Of a stretch of DNA of 64,000 bases, positions 47,206 to 57,275 are shown one piece after another; position 1 is the first letter of the stretch; every line of letters starts with the position of its first letter. This DNA comes from Globodera rostochiensis. Lineage: Eukaryota > Nematoda > Chromadorea > Rhabditida > Heteroderidae. The stretch spans positions 433,695 through 497,694 of the forward strand of contig JAEVLN010000035.1 in the NCBI GenBank assembly GCA_018350325.1, given 5' to 3'. Position numbers and translations under genes: made by a program. The notes under the pieces are model-generated. The model was not told where the DNA came from. It searched no databases and worked only from the letters and a program-made list of their open reading frames with translations.

Positions 47206-48065
47206 AACCCCATTAAATCTAATGAATTTAATTAAATAACAAAGTTTTAAATAAAAATGCAATAAAATATTTTATGAAAATAGGTCTAATGGGCTTATTA
47301 AAGACGAAAAAAAGCAAACAAATAAACATATAGTACAGCATATAAACATTTTAAATATAATTTGTATAGCTTATTTACTATGAAGCATTGTATCAATTCA
47401 TAACAATTTGAAAGTGAAGATCGGATTTCGGACATACTAGGATTGACAATGCGTGCAAGTCTACAAATCGAAACAAAAATTTAATTAGATATAGCAAGGC
47501 GTATTTGCAACTTCACTTGAAAAACGAATTATATATGTTTAAATTAATAATAAATAACTGTAACAATTGTGGATACAAATAAAATTGGTAAAGAGAAATA
47601 TAATATTTAACAAAAATATAAAGAAAGTGTTCAACCTTAATTCTTCGCATTCATCGTTCAAAAAAAATTTAAAAATGAAGCTTCGAATATTTAATTTTCA
47701 AAAAAACTCTAAACTGTAATTTTGCGTCTTTATGAAATAAGCAAAATACAACTATATATAAAATATATAAATAATAATATTTTAAATACCAATAACAAAA
47801 GAGACAAACTACATATTGCGGTGTGATTTTCATTTCTCTTCGAGAGAGCGAAGAACAACTCTGAAGGTAAAAGTGAGTCTGCGATTGTTTAAGGAAAACA
47901 AAATCTTTTGCAAATTTAAACCAAAAATAAATAATAAAGTGAAAATCTTAATTTAATAAATTAAAACATTTTAAAGTTAAAAATATGGACAATACAAAAA
48001 TTGAAAAACAAAAAAATGGCAAAAACGCAAATGAGGTCAATCAAGCATAAAAGCTTAAATAAAAT
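47206..48065. other. AT-rich stretch before the satellite
   Basis: AT-rich; a small inverted word cluster (TCTCTTCGAGAGAGCGAAGA near 47838) is the only distinct item. No gene. Confidence 0.45.
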
Positions 48066-49532
48066 TAGAGTAATTTGGTCATCAACGCACCCCATCTAAT
48101 AATTTTTTAGTTACTTTTTTGAACATTTTATTTTTTGAAGAAATAGTGTGTTAAAAAGAGAGAGTCAGACGGTTAGAGTAAATTGGTCATCAACGCACCC
48201 CATCTAATAATTTTTTAGTTACTTTTTTGAACATTTTATTTTTTGAAGAAATAGTGTGCTAAAAAGAGAGAGTCAGACGGTTAGAGTAATTTGGTCATCA
48301 ACGCACCCCATCTAATAATTTTTAGTTACTTTTTTGAACATTTTATTTTTTGATGCTAAAAAGAGAGAGTCAGACAGTTAGAGTAATTTGGTCATCAACG
48401 CACCCCATCTAATAATTTTTTAGTCACTTTTTTGAACATTTTATTTTTTGAAGAAATAGTGTGCTAAAAAGAGAGAGTCAGACGGTTAGAGTAATTTGGT
48501 CATCAACGCACCCCATCTAATAATTTTTTAGTTACTTTTTTGAACATTTTATTTTTTGAAGAAATAGTGTGCTAAAATGAGAGAGTCAGACGGTTAGAGT
48601 AATTTGGTAATCAACGCACCCCATCTAATAATTTTTTAGTTACTTTTTTGAACATTTTATTTTTTGAAGAAATAGTGTGCTAAAAAGAGAGAGTCATACG
48701 GTTAGAGTAATTTGGTCATCAACGCACCCCATCTAATAATTTTTTAGTTACTTTTTTGAACATTATTTTTTGAAGAAATAATATGCTAAAAAGAGAGAGT
48801 CAGACGGTTAGAGTAATTTGGTCATCAACGCACCCCATCTAATAATTTTTTAGTTACTTTTTTGAACATTTTATTTTTTGAAGAAATAGTGTGCTAAAAA
48901 GAGAGTCAGACGGTTAGAGTAATTTGGTCATCAACGCACCCCATCTAATAATTTTTTAATTACTTTTTTGGATATTTTATTTTTTGAAGAAATAGTGCGC
49001 TAAAAAGAGAGAGTCAGACGGTTATAGTAATTTGGTCATCAACGCACCCCATCTAATAATTTTTTAGTTACTTTTTTGAACATTTTATTTTTTGAAGAAA
49101 TAGTGTGCTAAAAAGAGAGAGTCAGACGGTTAGAGTAATTTGGTCGTCAACGCACCCCATCTAATAATTTTTTAGTCACTTTTTTGAACATTTCATTTTT
49201 TGAATAAATACTGTGCTAAAAAGAGAGAGTCAGACGGTTAGAGTAATTTGGTCATCAACGCACCCCATCTAATAATTTTTTAGTTACTTTTTTGAACATT
49301 TTATTTTTTGATGCTAAAAAGAGAGAGTCAGACAGTTAGAGTAATTTGGTCATCAACGCACCCCATCTAATAATTTTTTAGTCACTTTTTTGAACATTTT
49401 ATTTTTTGAAGAAATAGTGCGCTAAAAAGAGAGAGTCAGACGGTTAGAGTAATTTGGTCATCAACGCACCCCATCTAATAATTTTTTAGTTACTTTTTTG
49501 AACATTTTATTTTTTGAAGAAATAGTGTGCTT
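48066..49532 (+). repeat. 108-bp satellite array, 14 units
   Basis: Fourteen head-to-tail units can be counted from the CAACGCACCCC core at 48083, 48191, 48299, 48396, 48504, 48612, 48720, 48826, 48932, 49040, 49148, 49256, 49354 and 49462. Spacing is 108 bp, except 97-98 bp twice, where an internal 10-11 bp is deleted (TTTTTTGATGCTAAA), and 106 bp twice. Most differences between units are single bases, so the array is young. The AT-rich part (TTACTTTTTTGAACATTTTA) and the box (GGTCATCAACGCACCCCATC) are both well conserved. The array ends in mid-unit at 49532. Confidence 0.95.
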
Positions 49533-49544
49533 AATAGTATTCCT

Positions 49545-49689
49545 TTTTGTAAAGATTAACATAATATACGCAGACACGTTGCCACGACTCTGCATGTCTG
49601 TGAAGAATTCGAAAGGCACCGGAGGAGGGCAACCGCCCATGTTTTTATTTTGGGCATTACATTTATTGATTTATTCCATTTTTATCTAG
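49545..49689 (+). other. Open patch at the satellite's right edge
   Basis: The frame leaves the last satellite unit and reads INIIYADTLPRLCMSVKNSK then GTGGGQPPMFLFW. The K-x-T-G-G-G-x-P-P pattern resembles the linker seen after Myb/SANT-like DNA-binding domains in some transposon-derived proteins, but the domain itself is absent. There is no start codon outside the satellite. It may be a transposase relic cut by the array. Confidence 0.25.
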
Positions 49690-49984
49690 TTACTGAATTG
49701 AGATTTTACATTTTTTATTACGTTTTTAATTGTTCATTATTTTTCTGTTTTATCATATTTTAATTTTTATTACATAATTTTTAAATCTTAGCTCTGCAAT
49801 CACGGCAATAATTAATTATTATGTTAGTTAAATAAATAAAAAATTGATTTAATATTATGGAAAATATAATTTTAGTAAGATTGACTTTAATTTGTAGCTA
49901 TTTAATCAATATATTCAATACAATTTTGTTTATGCCTGTATATCAATTTTTCATGTAGTATTTTCTGAATTTTATTTATTCCAA

Positions 49985-50230
49985 TTGTGTTCCCCTGCTA
50001 TTTGTAGGGGAGCTTTTCGAGGGAAATTTCCCTCCAAATTGGTGGAATTTTCCCGGGGAATTTTCTTTTTCTACGGGGAAAATTCCCTGGGTAAATCTCC
50101 CTCGATTTCGAGGGAAGTCTCCCTCAAAAACAAGGGAATTTCTTTTTCTACGAATTGGGGGAGATTTCCCTCCAAATCGAGGGAAACTTCCCATTCCCTC
50201 GGTCTTTTTCTACGGGCTCTGGGCTGAACC
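49985..50230. repeat. GGGAAATTTCCC palindromic-word block
   Basis: About 240 bp dominated by GAGGGAAATTTCCCTCC, GGGGAATTTTC and GGGAAGTCTCCCTC words. The phrase TCTTTTTCTACG recurs three times as punctuation. Both strands read nearly alike, giving shadow ORFs on both. The left edge is TAGGGGAGC. The right edge is CGGGCTCTG, whose complement (CAGAGCCCG) resembles the TAGAGCCCG opening of the block at 4510. It lies about 450 bp right of the large satellite array. Confidence 0.75.
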
Positions 50231-50480
50231 AAAGTCACTATGTTTGGAAGCGCGTTAATTCCGACCATTACCTTACCACCTACACCTTACCCCAAATATA
50301 ACCCCTGAAACCACCAACGTACCAAATACAGTTAGTTCTTTTTCTTCTACACTCTCGCTGCGCTCCCGTTACCCCGACCCCTATTTCTTCTTCTACGTTT
50401 CGTTGACTCTCGCTACTTCCCCTTCACCCCTGCTTACCCCCACTCCTTTCCTACTGCGCTTCGCTAGTACCACCCTACTT
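50231..50480. repeat. Pyrimidine-rich low-complexity segment
   Basis: C/T-biased strand with repeated ACCTTACCCC-type words, then CTCGCTGCGCTCCCG and TGCGCTTCGCTAG. Similar words (CGCTCGCAGCGC, ACCCTACCCCAACC) occur near 33015-33050. No coding model. Confidence 0.5.
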
Positions 50481-51865
50481 TGATCTTCAATAATTCAGAT
50501 TAATTTAAAATTTAATTTGATAGATGATAAAAATTGATTTAAAAATGGAGAATGTTTTGCAATATTATATCTTTTAATTTTGCGTTTTATTATTTTTAAA
50601 AGGTTTCACATCTGCCAGATAAAGATATATATCTAAAGAATTTTGTTTTTACTTATATTGTTATTTTATACGCATCAAATATATATATACAATTTATGTT
50701 CAGACAAAGCTTTCGTTTTGCACACTGGCTTGCGTAAGCACAAAGTGCTTTCTTTTGAAATTTGACTAAAAACACATTTTTTTAAATTCATTATTTTATT
50801 CGATGTAAATGTCTGATCAATCTTTTTGTATTTTATAAGTTTTATATAAATGTAATTATGTCATATTTATAGGAATTTAGTCGCCTATTTTATAAATAAT
50901 TTTCGATTTAAACTTGCCGACAGAACTTTGTAAAATCGCGTAACATATTTCTAAAATAAAGCATTGTTGCTTTTGTTGATAATCCTTTGTTCGCGCTCGC
51001 GACAATGCATGCCGGAAGATCGTTACTATATAAATATTTTTATTACATAACCTACTATTTTATTTTTTAATATTAATTTGCCTAAATAAATTGATCAAAT
51101 CTTACTTTATTTTTAAATTTTGTATTCAATAATTACTATTTTTTCTTTAATTGGCAATCTTTATATACTCGTTATGCCTCGTTGTGAATGATTTTTTCAA
51201 TTAAGAGAAATCTTTATTTGAAGACATTATAGGGCTTTACTAACATTTAACTGAATTAATATATTAGACATTTCACATGTGCGCTGATAATGTATAAGAG
51301 GAACTTCATTAATTTTATTAATGAATGATTTGTAAATAACAAATACAAAACTTTATAAAAAGATAATAATAAAGTTATTAAAAGCAAAAAGTAAAAAAAT
51401 AATGTATTAAATGTAAATTATTACAATGTTTAATTATATATTAAATTTAATAATAATATGCCGATTATTTATCATTATCGTTAAACCGAATTAGATCTGC
51501 TGGCTCATAGAGAGATACGAGCCTGCCATTATAAAATATTAACCCATATAGTCGTTGTTTTGTACTCATTGAAATTTTTAAATATGTTATTAAAGTACAT
51601 AATTTTATGTTCTATTGCTTAAATTTATAGCCAATAATCTGTAGGAACACGCGCAAAAAATATTAATTATGTGTAAAGATTAAAGATTCCGTAGTTTGTT
51701 TGCATTGTGCTCATTCGTTATTTTACGATGTCTTTGTTTTATTTTGAAAGCAAATTTGGGCACATGTTCTTTTTATTCGTAAAAAATTGATGCGTTGAGA
51801 TAAAGTCATGATAAAAAGGGCATCAACAGCAAGCTGTTATTGAATTGCAGAACAACAGTAAATAA
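50481..51865. other. AT-rich intergenic stretch
   Basis: AT-rich. An open patch with natural composition (ELDLLAHREIRACHYKIL) begins near 51492 but lacks a start and drifts into AT-rich sequence. No gene called. Confidence 0.4.
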
Positions 51866-52027
51866 ATTTGCGCAGTGTGCACCATTCCGGAAACCAATCA
51901 AAAAATCACCCTTCTCCCCGAATTAATAAACAGCCATGTAAAAGAATATTTATTCTTTAGACTATTAAAAACATCGGTTTATTTAACACAATTTGGCACG
52001 AATGAGCATCCACGAAACTGGTCATAG
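51866..52027 (+). CDS. Open exon-like frame, 53 codons, no start
   Basis: The frame is open from just after a TAA to TAG. It has a natural residue mix: AVCTIPETNQKITLLPELIN, then SHVKEYLFFRLLKTSVYLTQ and FGTNEHPRNWS. No ATG lies at the front, so it would have to be an internal or last exon; no consensus acceptor sits directly before it. The opposite strand is also open over the right part (MTSFVDAHSCQIVLNK), so strand is uncertain. Family not recognised. Confidence 0.25.
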   Translation: MCAVCTIPETNQKITLLPELINSHVKEYLFFRLLKTSVYLTQFGTNEHPRNWS

Positions 52028-53973
52028 CCTCGTGTTCTGTCTGCCTATGGGTTGTGTAAATGCAGAAATTTCCAACAATAAAAGCTTAAATTAAATTTAA
52101 ATAAAAAAATCTAATGATTTATCTAAAAAAATTTTACAAATTAAACTTAAATTAATAATTTTTTTGTTATATAAATTTCTTTGTTTGTTTTATTTTAAAA
52201 AAATCTAAATTTATACTCATAAATAGGGCTGATCACAGTAAAAATTTTTTAAATGAATGTGCAATAGGTTTTAAATGGTATGTTTGAAATTAATTGCAAG
52301 TGATTGTATACTTTGGCGGTATTTCAGAAAAATAAGATTAAATATGACTTTAAATTTTTTCCCACAAATTATTCGGAAGATTTAGCTGGATAGATGTTTT
52401 TTTTTCTCCAGATATATTATTATTGTTAATTGTAAGATGTGTCTGAACAAAAAAATAAATTGTTTTTAGTGTGCGAGTGATTACACTTTTTTATTTAGTT
52501 TAAAAAAATAAATTCCAAGGTGCAGTTACGATTTAAAACCAATTAAACCCGACGGTGTTTGTAAAATATTGTAAACATATGTAGTTTATTTAACTTTTAC
52601 TTAATTTAAAAGAATTAAAAATTATAATGTTAACATGCCGGAATAATGGCTACTCTTCTAGGCCGGTAACACGTTTACGTCGCCGTGCGACAAAACAACG
52701 ACTGTTCTAAAGCAAAAAAATTTCGCTCAAGTGGATACTTGTGATATCAAACAAAGCACTTTCAATTTATTTCATGATTATGATGTGCATGAAGGCACAA
52801 ATGTAAATCATTTAGTCATAACTTAAAATAAATATTACTTTAAGATTTTGTTTAAATTTTTAAACTTTATTTAAACAATAGAGCGATAAATTTTTTAGCA
52901 CTTAGTGTGGATTAAATTATTATTAAACCTTTTTATTTATATCGATGTTTTTTGTGAAGAAATGTATTTGTTTTTATACAAATTAAAATTTAATTTTCTA
53001 AATATTGTTTCAAAAATATTGATATTTTTAAGATTTTAGTGTATTCTTTTTAACTTACAAATTTTGGTGCGTCATTTTTATATTTTCTGAGAATAATGCG
53101 TACTAATTTTTATCTGCATTTATCAATCTTTTCATTAAAGACTAATGAATTCTACGCATTTTGAATTGAATTTTATGCGAATAAATTAAATTGTGTTTTA
53201 AATTTATTCTATATCAAAAATTAATTTGTTATATTGTATTTGTTGAGATTTTTAAAAATTTCCACGATTACGGATGTCATGCAACCTTCAAATTAAGGAA
53301 CATTTAATTTTTGGGTGTTTTAGTTGAACTTTATTAAAAATTCACCAATCCTTTTAAATTGTGTAACATTTATGCTTGTCAATGTTTATATTGAAGATTA
53401 TTTTATACCATATTATGTTTATGGCGTGAGTACGAATTTAGCTGAATTTAAATTTTGACTTTTCTTATTTTAGTTATGATTAATTTTTTTTCTAGAATAA
53501 CTTATTTTAAGGTTTATACTGTATGATTCCTAATTTTGTTGAATTTAACCATATGTAATATATTGTTTAAATTAGGGTCTTAATTATAATATATATAAAA
53601 ATCACTTCAAAATGCAAAATTTTAACAAACTATGCTTGTTATTTACTATCTAAATTTCTTACTTATTTTTTCCCTAAACTTGTAAAATAAATAAAAAATC
53701 AAAGTTTTAAATTGATCACTGGACGTAACTTAAAATTTAAAAAAAGTAAAAGAAACTGTTTGAGAATCTGAATTTAATTAATGATATTTATAATATTATT
53801 GCAAAGACAACAATATACAAAACAAAATAAATTTATAAATACACCTTTAAGAATAGAATATCAAGATAAATTTTCATGTTTAATATGCAGACAAAAAATG
53901 GAGGAATTATTAATGCAATAAATACATACATTTACTTACAATTTGTGCAATTATCCTTTTTTTTTGATTTTTA
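52028..53973. other. AT-rich intergenic stretch
   Basis: AT-rich apart from a GC patch at 52638-52710 (CTTCTAGGCCGGTAACACG) without a usable frame. No feature recognised. Confidence 0.45.
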
Positions 53974-54204
53974 ATGAAAATCATTTTATTGGTTTTGAGT
54001 AAAATAAGTTGTTTAATTAGTATTCAGGTTGATTTATCAAAATGTGACATCACAAAAAATTTATTTCTGACGAATCACAACAACAATTATAAAAATATTA
54101 ATAAAAAAACGCCAGGTGTAATTAATTGTGATAGAATAAGAAAAAGGTTTGCTGATTGGGGCAAAAGAATATTGCATAATAAAAATAAGCAAAATCATAC
54201 ATAG
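53974..54204 (+). CDS. Candidate secreted small basic protein, 76 residues
   Basis: ATG to TAG. The N-terminus MKIILLVLSKISCLISIQVD has the layout of a signal peptide, although K and S interrupt the hydrophobic core. The mature part is basic and asparagine-rich, with cysteines at about residues 24 and 52, and ends with NCDRIRKRFADWGKRILHNK. There is no membrane segment after the first 20 residues. AATAAA occurs shortly downstream near 54219, though this hexamer is common in AT-rich DNA. Codon use is AT-rich like the surround, so the frame could be chance. It converges with the minus-strand candidate at 54423. Not recognised. Confidence 0.32.
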   Translation: MKIILLVLSKISCLISIQVDLSKCDITKNLFLTNHNNNYKNINKKTPGVINCDRIRKRFADWGKRILHNKNKQNHT

Positions 54205-54327
54205 AAGCGATCTCCAATAATAAAGTAACATTATATTAGATTTACGCGAAAATCAAGCTCAATTATCAATAAAACAAAACATTAAAAGAGTAAATAATCA
54301 TATGTGTCAGTAATAATTATTTCGACT

Positions 54328-54423
54328 TCAATGTACGAAGGATACCTTTTCCGCCCGTATTTCCGTATGCGCCAGGCAGAGAAGTAATAATGCCAGACAT
54401 TGCTTTAGAAGAGCGGACGCCAT
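54328..54423 (-). CDS. Candidate signal-peptide first exon, minus strand
   Basis: ATG at 54423 in a GC-rich island reads MASALLKQCLALLLLCLAHT then EIRAEK. This is a textbook signal-peptide layout: a short basic n-region, a leucine-rich core at residues 8-17 and an IRA/E cleavage site near residue 24. After codon 26 the sequence AAAAG/GTATCC is a plausible splice donor (54345), and without splicing the frame stops five codons later at 54328. The downstream exon would lie left of 54340 on the minus strand, but I could not identify it. In a plant-parasitic nematode this would be a typical start for a secreted protein; that role is inference. Confidence 0.35.
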   Translation of the reverse strand: MASALLKQCLALLLLCLAHTEIRAEKVSFVH

Positions 54424-54804
54424 GACTTCGACATTAACGAGTTGAGAAGCGCTACGGTACAGCACGCGTCACTTGCACCGTTTAAAACAAATACACAAAT
54501 CAAAGAATTAAAAAACTTTTTACCCTAAAAAGGGTAACTATTTTATTTTAAATTAGAGTCCGGACCAAAACCAAAAACCAAAAATTTTTTGACCCAAAAT
54601 TTTGGTTTTGGTTTTGGTCAAATTGGGTAAAACCCAAAAGAAACCAAAACCAAAAGAAACCCAAAAAATTTTGTTCAAAATTTTGTTTGGGTCATGCCCT
54701 TTTTTGTACAAAAGTTTTGGGTGTTGCCCGGTTGAATTTACACCCCTAAAGATGGCATCATCGAGTGATTTTTCAATCATTTTTACAGAATCATTATAAT
54801 TAAT

Positions 54805-54880
54805 TGATGGCTTAGTGGTTTGTCTTTTCGGTAACTCTTACTTTATGTGTTGGGTTCGAACCCGCCGTAGTGCAAGCACT
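54805..54880 (+). repeat. tRNA-derived (SINE-like) segment
   Basis: TGGCTTAGTGG fits an RNA polymerase III A box. 36 bp on, GGGTTCGAACCCGCCG fits a B box. No complete cloverleaf can be folded: the T stem fails after two to three pairs. It is therefore not a functional tRNA but looks like the head of a tRNA-derived SINE. It lies inside the 1002-bp hAT-like element. Confidence 0.5.
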
Positions 54881-54987
54881 TATTTATCGTTTTTCCTCTT
54901 CTCACATACGCTTCCCCCCATTAATAAATTAAAATAAATTTTCAAAGTTTTTTTTAAATTCAAAAAAAGTACCGTAATTTTAAAATT

Positions 54988-55129
54988 TTGGTTGCAAATC
55001 CCTTAACAAATTGAGTCAAAAATTCAAAATTTTCTCGGGGCCGCCTATCGGCACCGCCGACCGCCACCCCCTAGTAAAGCAGAATTCGTAAAAATAAATT
55101 AATTTCTGAAAATTCAAAAATCGGCAAAA
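54988..55129 (+). repeat. Dispersed GC-core repeat, copy C
   Basis: Most complete copy. It runs TTGGTTGCAAATCCCTTAAC, GTCAAAAATTCAAAATTTTC, TCGGGGCCGCCTATCGGC, ACCGCCGACCGCCACCCCC, TAGTAAAGCAGAATTCG, then AAAATTCAAAAATCGGC. It aligns with 62134-62228 (reversed) over about 95 bp and with copies A and B over parts. It is located inside a hAT-like element, as is copy B. Confidence 0.75.
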
Positions 55130-55563
55130 TTATCGCAAATATTACACAATTTTCTGAGCAATAAAAAAGTTTTGGCATTAAATTCATATATTTACACACC
55201 TAAAAAAATTCCAGATTTTTTTCTGATGTTTGAGCCGGTATTCCTGATTTTTGGGTTTGACAGCTGGCTACCCTGATTTAATATTATTCATGGATTTATG
55301 ATGACTGGGTCAGAAAAATGCTTTGAAAACACTTTTATTTAAAAATTTTAAGAAAATCGGAAATTTGGGCATTTTATTATGTTTTCTAAAATTTTTTGGT
55401 TTTGTACAAAATTTTGGGTTTTGTCAACCCAAAAAATATCAAAACCAAAAGAAACCCAAAAATTTGGTTTTGGTTTTGGTCAAATTGAGCAAAACCCAAA
55501 AGAAACCCAAAAAATTTTGTACAAAATTTTGTTTGGGCTGAGTTGCCGGTCTCTATTTTAAAT

Positions 55564-57236
55564 ATTTTGCAACAAATTAGAAAACTGATGCAATAATGCA
55601 AAACAAAGAATAGTAATAATTTAATGGTATTCTCATACTACTAAAATTTTACTTTATTGAATTAATTAATTAAAATAAATGATTAAATTCAAATAATCAA
55701 AGGTTAAAAATAAAACTTGTTAAAAATAATCACAGTTATAAAATGAAGCAAAAGAAATAAAAATAAATTTTTTATTCTTAACATGAATTTAAAAAAGGCT
55801 TACATAAAACATTCATCAATTTTAAAGAATTTAATTAAAAATAAAAAATTAAAATCATTGCATTAACAAAATTAAATATTTATATTCATAAAAAATAACT
55901 ATATATTTTGACTGAGCTTTCAACCTAAAATTAAAGTGCAAAGCCGCCCAAGAAATTCTCCTGTTTGCTAACGGATGCATGTTAGCAACTAATAATATTG
56001 CTTAAATATAAGGACCAAGAACAAACAATACTGTACAAAATAATAAATTTAAAAAGGTAATAAAATAAATCAAAAAAATAAACTTTAAAACAAATTTAAA
56101 GCCTAAAATTTCTATTTACTTACAATTTGATTGATAAAAATAATTTATGTTATAATAAAAAGTTAATTATAGAAAATTAAACAAATAAATTTATGCCATG
56201 ATAATTTAATTACGGATTTATTAACATGAAATACAATTTTTTTGAGCAATTGTTGCTTATAATTAAACAGTACAGCAATAAAACAAAATTATTATAACTT
56301 TTTCTTAAAATACCAAAATAGTTTGCAAATTTTATACAAAACTTCATTTTTTTAATATTTTCAAAATCTATAATATAAATTTATTAATTGCTAACGTTTA
56401 AATATTCGCCTAAAAGTAATGATTTGCAAAAATCGTGTGATATTAAACACCAAAAGCAAGAAAGAGTCCACTACGATAAATGTATTTATACGGTTTTGCT
56501 ATGGTAAACAGATCAAAAAATGATCAACAATATGATTTCTTTAAGTTATATTTATAAACTAATTGATAACTATAAAAATATAAATAACAAAGTAAATTTC
56601 GCGTTCAATATATACTCATATTCTTGTACTACTCTTCAAAGCATAAAACAAAATAAATGATATATGGGTTGTTCAGAGGCAAACCGTAGGAAAGAACCTT
56701 ACGCTTCAATAACCGTACAAAAATTTGTTTCAAAGTAAGACAGTATTTAAAAATATGCTGCTAAATTAATTATTACAAGTCTCATATGTTAATATATATT
56801 TTTTTAATCTTAATATTATGCATAAACCATTAAATGATGAGTCCGTCTACATGCCTGATCAGGCTCAGGCCATGCACCAGCGGCCCAACCATCAGCCGGA
56901 CAACTAAAAATTTAAACTTTATTAAGCTTCAACAATTTTAGAATACCGTATTAATTACGAAAGAAATGTACCAAATTTGTTTATGCGAATTAAAAATTTT
57001 GTAAATTGTTTCAAAGCTTATAGCTAATTAATTCAAACTTAAATCAATTTTACAGATTTACGATATACATCCCCCTGGCAAATGGAGTTCGTGACGATAA
57101 AATTGTTTAAGTTTCAACCATTTGAAACCAATTAAAAGAATATACAAAAGTCAATTAAAAAGTACACTTAAAGCTGAATAAAAATTATTTACCAATGTTC
57201 CATAATTGGAAGGACCAAATAAACGGGACCAGGCGG
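55564..57236. other. AT-rich intergenic stretch
   Basis: AT-rich filler with one GC patch (CTGATCAGGCTCAGGCCATG near 56859). No feature recognised. Confidence 0.5.
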
Positions 57237-57275
57237 CGAGAGTAATTTGGACAAACGCACCCCATCTAAAAATTA
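57237..57275 (+). repeat. Solitary satellite core box, second site
   Basis: GCGAGAGTAATTTGGACAAA runs into CGCACCCCATCTAA. Like the box at 36992 it shares GCGAGAGTAATTTGGACA, which differs from the array version (TTAGAGTAATTTGGTCAT), so the two solitary boxes are closer to each other here than to the arrays. No neighbouring monomers. Confidence 0.8.

Larger units (their letters stand above)
54554..55555. mobile_element. hAT-like composite element, 1002 bp
   Basis: The left end TAGAGTCCGG and the complement of the right end TAGAGACCGG match at nine of ten bases. TTTTAAAT is present on both sides (54546-54553 and 55556-55563), an 8-bp target duplication. Just inside each end lies a block of CCAAAA/TTTTGG words (54562-54710 and about 55395-55535), including CCCAAAATTTTGGTTTTGG. 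Between them are a tRNA-like segment (54805-54870) and dispersed repeat copy C (54988-55129). There is no transposase frame; the element would depend on a hAT enzyme supplied elsewhere. The two flanking blocks could be subterminal transposase-binding regions. Confidence 0.75.

Noticed and set aside
48066..49532. Possible CRISPR-like array
   Set aside because: Regular repeats, but whole 108-bp monomers are conserved with no unique spacers. It is a satellite in a eukaryotic context.
49976..50268. Overlapping ORFs on both strands
   Set aside because: All arise from the GGGAAATTTCCC word block, which reads alike on both strands.
54553..54799. KPKKPQK-type ORFs on both strands, also at 55323-55601
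   Set aside because: They arise from the CCAAAA/TTTTGG blocks and have no protein-like complexity.
54805..54880. Functional tRNA gene
   Set aside because: A and B boxes are present but the acceptor and T stems do not pair, so it is classed as tRNA-derived.
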